Source: Rhodococcoides fascians NBRC 12155 = LMG 3623 (GTDB lineage: Bacteria; Actinomycetota; Actinomycetes; Mycobacteriales; Mycobacteriaceae). Taken from it: a stretch of DNA of 64,000 bases. Below the pieces are notes generated by a model that searched no databases, was not told the origin of the DNA, and saw only the letters and a list, made by a program, of their open reading frames with translations. Below are positions 17,300 through 25,483 of this stretch, piece by piece. Made by a program: the position numbers and the translations under genes. Every line of letters begins with the position of its first letter. Within the stretch, counting starts at the first letter, position 1. The DNA lies in the NCBI RefSeq assembly GCF_001894785.1, contig NZ_BCWW01000003.1:434001-498000 (forward strand). Reading direction: 5' to 3'.

Positions 17300-17395
17300 T
17301 CAGCAGCAGCGACAGCAACAACCGCCCAGTCGGCACAGATCAACCGTGCGTCGACTGGTGAGCATGAGCTCGCGGCGGGAGAACACGAAGTGCAT
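17300..17395 (-). CDS. Polycysteine leader peptide controlling the sulfurtransferase operon
   Basis: A 31-codon ORF beginning MHFVFSRRELMLTSRRTVD and ending LCRLGGCCCRCC: six cysteines in the last eleven residues, just before the stop. An internal ATG (MLTSRR...) is an alternative start, perhaps on a leaderless transcript. It lies about 110 bp before DUF4395 on the same strand. This is the pattern of the cysteine-responsive upstream ORF known before the mycobacterial cysA2-type operon, where ribosome stalling at cysteine codons when cysteine is scarce opens the downstream ribosome site. The assignment rests on the codons and location; the RNA fold was not computed. Confidence 0.85.
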   Translation of the reverse strand: MHFVFSRRELMLTSRRTVDLCRLGGCCCRCC

Positions 17396-17446
17396 CCTAC
17401 CCGTTACCAGGGGCGCGTCGTACCGCCCACCTGAGTAGCTCTTGCC

Positions 17447-17860
17447 TTACAGCGCGTCGAGAGCCTCGCGCAGGGCTGCGGCCGACGGCACGCCGGCAAT
17501 TCTCGAACGCCGACGCAGTTCTCCGTCGAGGACGAAGGTCGTCGGCAGCGAGAGCACTCCGAGTTCACGGGCGAGAACAGGATGAGCATCGATGTCGAGT
17601 TCGACTTCGCGTGCGTCGGTGCGGTCGGCAAGAACCTGATGCACCACACGACGCACGGCAGCGCACGGACCACACCAGTCCGCCGAGAAGTGCAAAATCG
17701 TCGGAGTTCCCGAGGTGACGCCCGCATCGACGAGCAGCGGAAGAAGGTCGTCGGAATCGGTGGACGCGATGGTGCGTACGGCACCGGAACGACGACGCAG
17801 AATCAGTCCGACAGCAACGGCAAGGACCGCCACGACAACCAGAACTGTGATCCCTGTCAC
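17447..17860 (-). CDS. Membrane-anchored thioredoxin-like protein (ThiX type)
   Basis: 137 residues: an N-terminal membrane helix (MTGITVLVVVAVLAVAVGLI) and a thioredoxin domain with the WCGPC redox motif and a cis-proline at SLPTTF. It should reduce disulfides; which side of the membrane the domain faces is not certain, but the positively charged residues after the helix favour a cytosolic domain. Its GTG start overlaps the DUF2993 stop (GTGA), so the pair is co-translated. Equivalent to Rv0816c in gene order. Confidence 0.88.
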   Translation of the reverse strand: MTGITVLVVVAVLAVAVGLILRRRSGAVRTIASTDSDDLLPLLVDAGVTSGTPTILHFSADWCGPCAAVRRVVHQVLADRTDAREVELDIDAHPVLARELGVLSLPTTFVLDGELRRRSRIAGVPSAAALREALDAL

Positions 17861-18636
17861 GGCTTTTCGATCTCGTTGAGGTCGATGTTCACGTTCTCTC
17901 CCGACCCTTCGACGACGATCTGTGAACCCTCCGCGTAGACGTCCGTCGGCAGCAGCCCGAACGGCAGGCTCTGGCGTTCGATGGTCTTGGTGAACAGGCC
18001 GAGAACTGTGGGCTTGGCGAAATCGGGAATCGTGAAGTCGGCCTGCCCCTCCGGTCCGAAGTAGAAGTCCGATGCCACGATGGCGACACTGTCACCTTCG
18101 AGCAGAAGGTCGGCCTGCACGCTGACGGTGGTCTGCAGCGGTCCCACCGGAACCGTTCCCGTCAGTACGACGCCACCGGCGGTGGTCTTGCCCGACCCGC
18201 CGGAGCCGCCCGTGCCGTCGGACTTGTCGGCCGGAGGTGCGGAAACCTGCAGGTCGACGATGCCGAGGAACCGTCCGAGATCGGTTGCCTCGATGCGGAC
18301 GCGGCCGTCGAGCTCGTCCACCGGGATGTCGCGGACGTTGTTGTCGATCAGGTCGGACAGGGCGATGTGGACGCCGCGCAGATTGGCTTCGATGGTCGTC
18401 GAGCCGACGTATTCGGTCGGGACGTCCTGGGCCCGGATCTCGATGTTCTGATAGCGGCCGTCGGCGGCCTGGGTGAGGAACGGAAAACCGTGCACGATCA
18501 CCTGGGGGTCCGAGGTGAGTTCGCCGCCGTCGCGGATGGCGCGCGAGACGCGATATTCGGAGTAGGCCGCGGCCCCGAAATCGACGACGAGCGCGAGGGC
18601 CAACAGGCTGACGAGTCCGATGAGAAGTGTGCGCAC
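17857..18636 (-). CDS. DUF2993 (LmeA-family) envelope protein
   Basis: 259 residues from a GTG (VRTLLIGLVSLLALALV), which gives a clean signal peptide or anchor; an upstream in-frame start would add 19 residues before it and is less likely. The rest is rich in beta strand with a Gly/Ser linker (GTGGSGGSGK) in the middle. DUF2993 members such as LmeA in mycobacteria act in the periplasm on lipomannan maturation. This paralogue corresponds to Rv0817c by position; its own role is not established. Confidence 0.82.
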   Translation of the reverse strand: MRTLLIGLVSLLALALVVDFGAAAYSEYRVSRAIRDGGELTSDPQVIVHGFPFLTQAADGRYQNIEIRAQDVPTEYVGSTTIEANLRGVHIALSDLIDNNVRDIPVDELDGRVRIEATDLGRFLGIVDLQVSAPPADKSDGTGGSGGSGKTTAGGVVLTGTVPVGPLQTTVSVQADLLLEGDSVAIVASDFYFGPEGQADFTIPDFAKPTVLGLFTKTIERQSLPFGLLPTDVYAEGSQIVVEGSGENVNIDLNEIEKP

Positions 18637-18766
18637 CGGTCCATTGTGACCGAAGCATCGCGTACTGCCCGCTTCGACCGGTTGTACGGACAAGCTAGTC
18701 TGTGTCCTTGACGATCACTCGATTCCAGCGTCGGCTGGACCGGCCAGCGGTAAGAACGGAGACGCA

Positions 18767-19525
18767 GTGGAGCTCCTGTTACTGACCTCCGATCCCAATC
18801 CGGAGGGCGTACTCCCGTCTCTTGCGTTGCTGGCTCACCACATCCGGCCGGTACCGACCGAGGTGTCTTCTCTCCTCGAAGCAGGTTCTGCCGACATCGC
18901 GCTGGTGGATGCACGTACCGATCTGGCTGCTGCTCGCGGTCTGTGTCGGCTGCTCGGTAGTACCGGCTCGGCCATCCCCGTGGTCGCGGTCCTGACCGAA
19001 GGCGGCCTGGTCGCAGTCAATTCCGACTGGGGGCTCGACGACATCCTGCTGCCCGGCACGGGTCCCGCGGAACTGGACGCTCGGCTACGTCTGTTGGTCG
19101 GGCGGAGCGGCGGGGTTGCGAGTCCTGAGACGTCGGGCAAGATCACGCTCGGTGAGTTGGTCATCGACGAGGGCACGTACACCGCCCGGTTGCGCGGTCG
19201 CCCACTCGATCTGACCTACAAGGAATTCGAGCTGCTGAAGTACCTGGCTCAACATGCGGGCCGCGTCTTCACCCGCGCCCAGTTGCTGCAGGAAGTATGG
19301 GGCTACGACTTCTTCGGTGGCACTCGCACCGTCGACGTCCATGTTCGACGCCTCCGCGCCAAGCTCGGCACCGAGTACGAGTCGCTGATCGGAACGGTGC
19401 GGAACGTGGGCTACAAGGCTGTGCGTCCGTCGCGTAACTCCAAGGGCGGTACGGCTCCGGACGCCATGGCCGGCGATTCCGACGATGCGGATTTCGAGTT
19501 CGAGCAAGAGAGTACGCTCTCGTAG
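18767..19525 (+). CDS. glnR: GlnR-type OmpR-family transcriptional regulator
   Basis: 252 residues from a GTG. A receiver-like N-terminal domain ([19 protein letters not shown]) shows the [12 protein letters not shown] segment of atypical receivers that are not phosphorylated in the usual way. A winged-helix DNA-binding domain follows, with [20 protein letters not shown] and [13 protein letters not shown]. It matches actinobacterial GlnR (Rv0818 position), the global activator and repressor of nitrogen assimilation genes. The C-terminal acidic tail is variable. mshD starts one base after its stop, so the two are cotranscribed. Confidence 0.9.
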   Translation: MELLLLTSDPNPEGVLPSLALLAHHIRPVPTEVSSLLEAGSADIALVDARTDLAAARGLCRLLGSTGSAIPVVAVLTEGGLVAVNSDWGLDDILLPGTGPAELDARLRLLVGRSGGVASPETSGKITLGELVIDEGTYTARLRGRPLDLTYKEFELLKYLAQHAGRVFTRAQLLQEVWGYDFFGGTRTVDVHVRRLRAKLGTEYESLIGTVRNVGYKAVRPSRNSKGGTAPDAMAGDSDDADFEFEQESTLS

Positions 19526-20464
19526 ATGAATTCGGATACTGCGTTCGACGTCCACCCCCTCGACGGCGACGCACCGTCCTCGCGCGTCAGCGACGAGATT
19601 CACCGGATCCTTTCGCGTGCAACCGAAGTCGACGGTACTGCGCCGCTCTCGGAGCAGGCCGTCAAGGCCGTCGACGCGGGTGAGGGCGTCGTTCGATTCG
19701 TTGCCACCGACGGAGATCGAGTCGTCGGGTACGTCGGCGCCGCCGACGGTATGGCCGAGGCAGTGGTCGATCCGGAGTATCGCGGTCGCGGCATAGGTCG
19801 GCGATTGGTCAGCAGCGCACTCGATCTCGGCTCCGGCACGCGGATCTGGGCGCACGGAAACCTGCCCGCAGCACAGTCGGTCGCGCGGGCGCTCGGGCTG
19901 ACGGTGGCCCGGGAACTGCTGCAGATGCGACGGGCCGCGGCGGAGCCCGAACTGCCCGATGTGGTTGTACCACAAGGTGTTTCGCTGCGAACCTATCGCG
20001 GGCACCAGGACGATGCCGAATTGTTGAGGGTGAACAACGCGGCATTCTCCTGGCATCCCGAGCAGGGCGGCTGGACCGACCGCGACATCGCGTCGCGGCG
20101 AGACGAGCCGTGGTTCGATCCCGCGGGTCTTTTCCTGGCCTTCGAGGAAGGCAGCGACCACCTGCTCGGATTCCACTGGACGAAAGTTCACGCGGCCGAG
20201 GATCGGGTCGTTCCGCAGGCTCCACTCCCTGGGGGCAACGACCCGGCCATCGGTGAGGTGTACGTGGTCGGTATCGATCCGCAGTCGCAGGGTCGCGGTC
20301 TCGGACGGGTACTGACCTTGGCCGGGCTGCATTATCTGCGCGGTCGCGAACTGGACCAGATCATGCTGTACGTCGAGGCCGACAACACCGCGGCGGTGCA
20401 CACGTACACCAAGCTCGGGTTCGCGAATTACCACGTCGACGCCGCGTACGCGCGGACCGCGTAA
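19526..20464 (+). CDS. mshD: Mycothiol synthase (acetyl-CoA:Cys-GlcN-Ins acetyltransferase)
   Basis: 312 residues made of two tandem GNAT domains. The acetyl-CoA loops are YRGRGIGRRL (first) and SQGRGLGRVL (second); the active C-terminal domain also shows GEVYVVGIDP and a YVEADNTAAVHTYTKLGF end, typical of MshD. It performs the last step of mycothiol synthesis. A small dispersed DNA repeat lies in frame at 20205-20229 and encodes VVPQAPLP between HWTKVH and the GEVYVVG strand, lengthening a surface loop. The gene immediately follows glnR. Confidence 0.95.
   Translation: MNSDTAFDVHPLDGDAPSSRVSDEIHRILSRATEVDGTAPLSEQAVKAVDAGEGVVRFVATDGDRVVGYVGAADGMAEAVVDPEYRGRGIGRRLVSSALDLGSGTRIWAHGNLPAAQSVARALGLTVARELLQMRRAAAEPELPDVVVPQGVSLRTYRGHQDDAELLRVNNAAFSWHPEQGGWTDRDIASRRDEPWFDPAGLFLAFEEGSDHLLGFHWTKVHAAEDRVVPQAPLPGGNDPAIGEVYVVGIDPQSQGRGLGRVLTLAGLHYLRGRELDQIMLYVEADNTAAVHTYTKLGFANYHVDAAYARTA
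20205..20229 (+). repeat. Copy of the dispersed ~25-bp repeat inside mshD
   Basis: GGGTCGTTCCGCAGGCTCC then ACTCCC, differing from the cydC units by one base in the shared core. It keeps the mshD frame. Confidence 0.75.
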
Positions 20465-20495
20465 TCGGACATTTCCAGCACGGTGTTCATCTTCC

Positions 20496-20537
20496 GTTTA
20501 CCCACGCGGGGGTAAACGTCTACCACCTGCCTTTACC
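20496..20537. promoter_or_regulatory. TTTACC repeats and inverted repeat before pstS
   Basis: GTTTACCC and GGGTAAAC form a perfect 8+6+8 inverted repeat (20496-20517). GTCTACC (20518) and CTTTACC (20531) then repeat the same half-site on the plus strand. The cluster is about 130 bp before pstS. It is a good candidate for the phosphate-response regulator (RegX3/PhoP type) site, but the match to a published consensus was not checked. Confidence 0.5.
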
Positions 20538-20663
20538 TTTCTCTCTGGGCGGCAACCTACGCTGCCTGGTGCGAGGGTTCTTCTGAGCCGGCACCTTCAC
20601 AGTCGCAGCGCGAACCTCGAGTTCGCGCCGCGATCACGGCCCAAGATTCCTCGGAGGAAACAG

Positions 20664-21764
20664 GTGAACCTCAAGCGCAACGGTGCTCTCATGAGTGCAG
20701 TGGCAGTCAGTGCCATGTTGCTGGCCGCATGCGGTAGCGACGCGAACGTCGCCACCACGGACGGTGCATCGCAGTCCTCGGCTTCGTGCGAAGGCAAGTC
20801 CCCGTTGACCGGTGAAGGCTCGTCCGCACAGCAGAACGCCATGTCCAACTTCACCTCGATCTACTCCGGCGTCTGCGCGGGCAAGGCCGTCGAGTACACC
20901 ACCAGTGGTTCGGGTAACGGCCGCACGCAGTTCGTCGCGGGCCTCGTCGACTTCGCCGGCTCCGACTCGTCCATCAAGGACGACCAGGCCGCACAGGCCG
21001 CCGTGCGCTGCGCCAACAACCCGGCGTGGAACCTGCCGTTGGTCTTCGGCCCGGTCGCAGTGGCCTACAACGTCGACGGTGTCGACAACCTGGTGCTGAA
21101 CCCCGACGTCATCGCGCAGATCTTCACCGGCAAGATCACCACCTGGAACGACCCGGCCATCGCCGCACTCAACGAGGGCGCAACGCTCCCGTCGACCGCG
21201 ATCACCCCGGTCTACCGCTCCGACTCGTCGGGCACCAGCGACAACTTCCAGCGCTTCCTCGCCGCATCCGCTCCCGAGGCATGGACGCTGAACCACAGCT
21301 CCGATTGGGCCGGCGGCGTCGGCGAAGGTGCCAACGGATCCTCGGGCGTCGCCCAGGCCGTGGCCGCCACCCCCGGTGCCATCACCTACGTCGAGAAGGG
21401 CTTCGCCGACCAGGAGTCGCTGGGCAAGGCCGCTGTCGACTTCGGTAACGGACCGGTCGAGCTGAGCAGCGAGACCGCAGGCAAGGCAATCGACGCCGCG
21501 AAGTTCAAGGGCGAGGGCAACGACCTCGTCATCGACATCGACGGCCTCTACGCCAGCGACGCAACGGACACCTACCCGCTGGTCCTCGCGACCTACGAGA
21601 TCGTCTGCTCGAAGGGCTACGACGCCGACACCACGGCAGCAGTCAAGTCCTTCCTGCTCAGTGCAGCCAACGAGGGCCAGCAGGGCCTCGAAGAAGCCGG
21701 TTACGTGCCGCTGCCCGACGCATTCAAGGAACGCCTGGTCACCGCCATCGAAGCGATCGCCTGA
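20664..21764 (+). CDS. pstS: Phosphate ABC transporter binding lipoprotein
   Basis: 366 residues from a GTG with GGAGGAAACAG directly before it. A lipoprotein signal ends in the lipobox LLAAC (Cys about 22). The mature part shows phosphate-binding segments GEGSSAQQNA, TSGSGNGRTQF and RSDSSGTSDNFQRFL typical of PstS. It captures phosphate outside the membrane and delivers it to PstCA. It is first in pstSCAB, preceded by a candidate phosphate-response operator. Confidence 0.97.
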   Translation: MNLKRNGALMSAVAVSAMLLAACGSDANVATTDGASQSSASCEGKSPLTGEGSSAQQNAMSNFTSIYSGVCAGKAVEYTTSGSGNGRTQFVAGLVDFAGSDSSIKDDQAAQAAVRCANNPAWNLPLVFGPVAVAYNVDGVDNLVLNPDVIAQIFTGKITTWNDPAIAALNEGATLPSTAITPVYRSDSSGTSDNFQRFLAASAPEAWTLNHSSDWAGGVGEGANGSSGVAQAVAATPGAITYVEKGFADQESLGKAAVDFGNGPVELSSETAGKAIDAAKFKGEGNDLVIDIDGLYASDATDTYPLVLATYEIVCSKGYDADTTAAVKSFLLSAANEGQQGLEEAGYVPLPDAFKERLVTAIEAIA

Positions 21765-21851
21765 TCCTCGATAAACCCGGTTTCGCCTTCGGCTCGCGGT
21801 GACGCGGGCCGAAGGCGGACCACCCTGCATCGACACGAGACAGTGAGCGGT

Positions 21852-22889
21852 ATGAGCGACACCCACTCGATCACCGGCATCCCCTCAGCGGCTACCGTGC
21901 CTACCACAGGTGCCGCCCACGAACCGGAAGAACCACAATTGTCAGACTCGAAAACATCGGGGACGGTCACCCGTCCCGGTGACAGGATCTTCTCCGGCCT
22001 GGCCAAGGGCTCGGGCATTTTCATCATCGCCCTGATCGCTGCGGTCGGCATCTTCCTGCTCTGGCGAGCGATTCCCTCACTGTCCAACAACACGGTCAAC
22101 TTCCTGACCTACAACGGCGCGTGGGACACCTCGAACACCTCGGCAATGGTGTTCGGTGTACTCGACCTGTTTCTGGTCACCGTCACCGTGTCGTTGTTCG
22201 CTCTGATCCTGGCGATGCCCGTCGCGCTCGGTATCGCGATCTACCTGACGAACTACGCACCCAAGCGTGTTGCCGGACCGCTCGGCTACGTCATCGACCT
22301 CCTCGCCGCCGTCCCGTCGATCGTCTTCGGCCTCTGGGGCCTGTACGTCCTGGCCCCGGCGATCAGCCCGTTCGCCGAATGGCTGAACTCGTCGCTGAGC
22401 TGGTTCCCGCTGTTCAGCACCGGCTCGGTATCGATCGCAGGCGGCGGCACCATCTTCACCGGCGGCATCGTGCTCGCCGTGATGATCCTGCCGATCATTG
22501 CCGCCGTGACCCGAGAGGTGTTCGTCCAGACGCCCAAGGGCCAGGTCGAGGCGGCTCTCGCGCTCGGAGCCACTCGCTGGGAAGTTGTTCGCACCACGGT
22601 CATTCCGTTCGGCAAGTCCGGCTTCGTCAGCGGTTCGATGCTCGGCCTCGGGCGCGCACTCGGTGAGACCATCGCGCTCTACATCATCATTCGCAGCACC
22701 CAGGCGACCTTCGGCGGAACGTTGTTCGACGGCGGTTCCACCTTCGCGACCAAGATCGCGCTGGCAGCAGGCGAGTTCAACAACCCGCTGCAGGCCGGTG
22801 CCTACATCGCCGCCGGTCTGGTGCTGTTCGTCCTGACCTTCGTCGTCAACGCCGGTGCCCGCGCCGCCATCGCCGGAAAGAAGGACTGA
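21852..22889 (+). CDS. pstC: Phosphate ABC transporter permease PstC
   Basis: A six-helix inner-membrane permease with the coupling segment EAALALGATRWEVVRTTVIPF and GRALGETIALY, typical of PstC. The start is uncertain. A GTG at 21843 and an ATG at 21852 give a ~30-residue polar lead, while a TTG at 21940 (preceded by GGAAGAA) would start directly at SDSKTSGTV. It works with PstA as the channel of the high-affinity phosphate importer, 3 bp before pstA. Confidence 0.95.
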   Translation: MSDTHSITGIPSAATVPTTGAAHEPEEPQLSDSKTSGTVTRPGDRIFSGLAKGSGIFIIALIAAVGIFLLWRAIPSLSNNTVNFLTYNGAWDTSNTSAMVFGVLDLFLVTVTVSLFALILAMPVALGIAIYLTNYAPKRVAGPLGYVIDLLAAVPSIVFGLWGLYVLAPAISPFAEWLNSSLSWFPLFSTGSVSIAGGGTIFTGGIVLAVMILPIIAAVTREVFVQTPKGQVEAALALGATRWEVVRTTVIPFGKSGFVSGSMLGLGRALGETIALYIIIRSTQATFGGTLFDGGSTFATKIALAAGEFNNPLQAGAYIAAGLVLFVLTFVVNAGARAAIAGKKD

Positions 22890-22892
22890 CCC

Positions 22893-23801
22893 ATGACCGC
22901 AACCATGGACAAGCCCGTCAAGGAGCCCACGTTCCAGGGCGTCAGCGCCCGGCGCAAGGCGTCGAACCTCGCGGCGACGATTCTCGTCAGCCTGTCGGTG
23001 CTCGTCGCCCTCGTACCACTGATCTGGGTGCTCTACACGGTGATCTCACGTGGACTGTCCGCTGTGGTCGCACCGGCCTGGTGGCAGAACTCGCAGGCCG
23101 GAATCACCCAGTTCATCGCCGGCGGTGGTGCGTACCACGCGATCGTGGGAACCCTCCTGCAAGGACTGTTCTGCGCCGTCATCTCCATCCCGATCGGCAT
23201 CTTCGTCGCCATCTACCTCGTCGAGTACGGCGCAGGGACCAAACTGGCCAAGGTCACGACGTTCATGGTCGACATCCTCACCGGTGTTCCGTCGATCGTC
23301 GCGGCCCTGTTCATCTACGCGCTGTGGATCGCCACCTTCGGGTTCCAGCGCTCCGGTGTCGCCGTTGCCTTCGCCCTCGTGCTGCTGATGATTCCGGTCA
23401 TCGTGCGGTCGGCCGAGGAGATGCTGCGCATCGTTCCGCAGGATCTGCGCGAGGCGTCCTACGCACTGGGCGTGCCGAAGTGGAAGACCATCGCCAAGAT
23501 CGTCATCCCCACCGCGCTTTCCGGCATCGTCACCGGCATCATGCTGGCGCTGGCCCGAGTCATGGGTGAGACGGCTCCGGTGCTGATCCTGGTCGGCTCG
23601 GCCACCGCTATCAACTTCAATATTTTCGAGGGGCCGCAGACGTCACTGCCGCTCATGATGGTCGACCTGCAGAAAGCAGGAACCGGCGTGCTCACCGCGG
23701 AGCGCATGTGGGGAGCAGCCCTGACGCTGATCCTGATCGTCGCAATACTCAACATCGGCGCGAAGTTGGTCTCGAAGTTCTTCTCGCCCAAGAACTTCTG
23801 A
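22893..23801 (+). CDS. pstA: Phosphate ABC transporter permease PstA
   Basis: 302 residues with six transmembrane helices and the EAA-like loop REASYALGVPKWKTIAKIVIP, followed by ARVMGETAPVLILVG, both PstA hallmarks. It partners PstC. The gene starts with ATG three bases after pstC and ends about 36 bp before pstB. Confidence 0.96.
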   Translation: MTATMDKPVKEPTFQGVSARRKASNLAATILVSLSVLVALVPLIWVLYTVISRGLSAVVAPAWWQNSQAGITQFIAGGGAYHAIVGTLLQGLFCAVISIPIGIFVAIYLVEYGAGTKLAKVTTFMVDILTGVPSIVAALFIYALWIATFGFQRSGVAVAFALVLLMIPVIVRSAEEMLRIVPQDLREASYALGVPKWKTIAKIVIPTALSGIVTGIMLALARVMGETAPVLILVGSATAINFNIFEGPQTSLPLMMVDLQKAGTGVLTAERMWGAALTLILIVAILNIGAKLVSKFFSPKNF

Positions 23802-23837
23802 CCCACCCGACTCCAGAGAATCCTAAGGAATCAGAAC

Positions 23838-24614
23838 ATGGCAAAGCGTCTCGATCTCAAGGACGTCAACATCTACTACGGCAAGTTCCATGCCGTCTCC
23901 GACGTCACTCTGGCAGTCCCGCCGCGCAGCGTCACCGCGTTCATCGGACCGTCCGGCTGCGGTAAGTCGACCGTCCTGCGTTCGCTCAACCGTATGCACG
24001 AGGTCACGCCCGGCGCTCGCGTCGAAGGTTCGGTGCTGCTCGACGGCGAGGACATCTACGGCAGTGGCGTCGACCCCGTCGGTGTGCGACGCACCATCGG
24101 CATGGTCTTCCAGCGACCCAACCCGTTCCCGACCATGTCCATCAAGGACAACGTCGTCGCCGGGCTGAAGCTGCAGGGTGGCCGCGGCAAGAAGGAACTC
24201 GACGAGATCGCCGAGCGCTCGCTCAAGGGTGCCAACCTGTGGACCGAGGTCAAGGATCGCCTCGACAAGCCGGGCGGCGGACTCTCCGGTGGTCAGCAGC
24301 AGCGTCTGTGCATCGCCCGCGCCATCGCCGTCTCTCCCGACGTGTTGCTGATGGACGAGCCGTGCTCGGCCCTGGACCCCATCTCGACACTGGCGATCGA
24401 GGACCTGATTCAGGAACTCAAGCAGGACTTCACGATCGTCATCGTCACGCACAACATGCAGCAGGCCGCGCGCGTGAGCGATCAGACCGGCTTCTTCAAC
24501 CTCGAGGCAACGGGCAAGCCCGGCAAGCTGATCGAGATCGACGACACCGAGAAGATCTTCTCCAATCCGACGCAGAAGGCCACCGAGGACTACATCTCCG
24601 GTCGCTTCGGATAA
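23838..24614 (+). CDS. pstB: Phosphate ABC transporter ATPase
   Basis: 258 residues, standard for PstB. Motifs are [19 protein letters not shown] (Walker A), [13 protein letters not shown] (Q-loop), [15 protein letters not shown] (signature) and [12 protein letters not shown] (Walker B), then the switch histidine in [14 protein letters not shown]. It powers phosphate uptake and is thought to signal phosphate status through PhoU. It is the last gene of pstSCAB and is followed by a strong terminator. In M. tuberculosis the equivalent next to mshD is called phoT. Confidence 0.97.
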   Translation: MAKRLDLKDVNIYYGKFHAVSDVTLAVPPRSVTAFIGPSGCGKSTVLRSLNRMHEVTPGARVEGSVLLDGEDIYGSGVDPVGVRRTIGMVFQRPNPFPTMSIKDNVVAGLKLQGGRGKKELDEIAERSLKGANLWTEVKDRLDKPGGGLSGGQQQRLCIARAIAVSPDVLLMDEPCSALDPISTLAIEDLIQELKQDFTIVIVTHNMQQAARVSDQTGFFNLEATGKPGKLIEIDDTEKIFSNPTQKATEDYISGRFG

Positions 24615-24629
24615 CCGCACACCGCACAG

Positions 24630-24665
24630 AGAACCCCCGCCGAGCGAAAGCTCGACGGGGGTTCT
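24630..24665. terminator. Terminator after pstB
   Basis: AGAACCCCC..GAGC, tetraloop GAAA, GCTC..GGGGGTTCT, followed by TCTTT. A classic intrinsic terminator between convergent pstB and phoU; the GAAA loop favours plus-strand use. Confidence 0.88.
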
Positions 24666-24742
24666 TCTTTGTGCGCCTGCCCTGGGTTCGAGATCGAGTA
24701 GCGTTGTCGCGCAGCGCTACTCGACCTCGAGCGAAGTGGGTG

Positions 24743-25417
24743 CTACGAGCTGGGAATGTTCTGCTGGTGGAGGTCGGCGGGAAGCTGGCCGGTGACGAGG
24801 AAGATGACTCGGCGGCCGACCTCGACGGCGTGATCGGCGAAGCGTTCGTAGAAGCGGCCCAGCAGGGTCACGTCCACTGCGGCGGCGACGCCGTGGCTCC
24901 ACTCACGGTCCATCAGCACCGTGAAGAGGTGACGGTGCAGGTCGTCCATCGCCTCGTCCTCTTCCTGCAGCTTCGCAGCACGCTCGGGATCGCGGGTCTC
25001 GAGCACCTCGCGGGCCGAGGCACCGATCTGCACGGCGAGGCGTCCCATCTCGGCAAAGTATCCGTTGACAACCTCGGGGAGGGCGTGGTTCGGGTGCCTG
25101 CGACGGGTGATCTTGGCGACGTGGAGTGCGAGTGCGCCCATCCGGTCGATATCGGCGACGATCTGGATGCCGGCCACCACCGAACGGAGATCGCCCGCGA
25201 CCGGAGCCTGCAGCGCAAGAAGTGTGAATGCCTTCTCCTCGCAGATCGCGCTGAGCTCGGTGATCTTGTCGTGCTCGGAAATGACCTGCTCGGCGAGAAC
25301 CAGGTCTGCTTGGAGGAGAGACTGCGTGGCCTTTTCCATGGCCGCACCAGCCAGGCTCGCCATTTCTCCGAGGAGATCGGCGAGCTCGTTCATCTGTTCG
25401 TTGTAGGCGACGCGCAT
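24743..25417 (-). CDS. phoU: Phosphate-uptake regulator PhoU (PhoY2 type)
   Basis: 224 residues, all-helical, with two PhoU repeats. Metal-binding-like acidic motifs are visible ([21 protein letters not shown] and [18 protein letters not shown]). It dampens the phosphate-starvation response by linking the Pst importer to the SenX3-RegX3 kinase system. It is convergent with pstSCAB, unlike the enteric operon where phoU follows pstB; this arrangement matches mycobacterial phoY2. Confidence 0.94.
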   Translation of the reverse strand: MRVAYNEQMNELADLLGEMASLAGAAMEKATQSLLQADLVLAEQVISEHDKITELSAICEEKAFTLLALQAPVAGDLRSVVAGIQIVADIDRMGALALHVAKITRRRHPNHALPEVVNGYFAEMGRLAVQIGASAREVLETRDPERAAKLQEEDEAMDDLHRHLFTVLMDREWSHGVAAAVDVTLLGRFYERFADHAVEVGRRVIFLVTGQLPADLHQQNIPSS

Positions 25418-25483
25418 GAGCGCAGTTTAGTAGGTCACACCGACCAGTTCTCTGTCCCGAGGGTTAACGGGGAATGAATGGAG

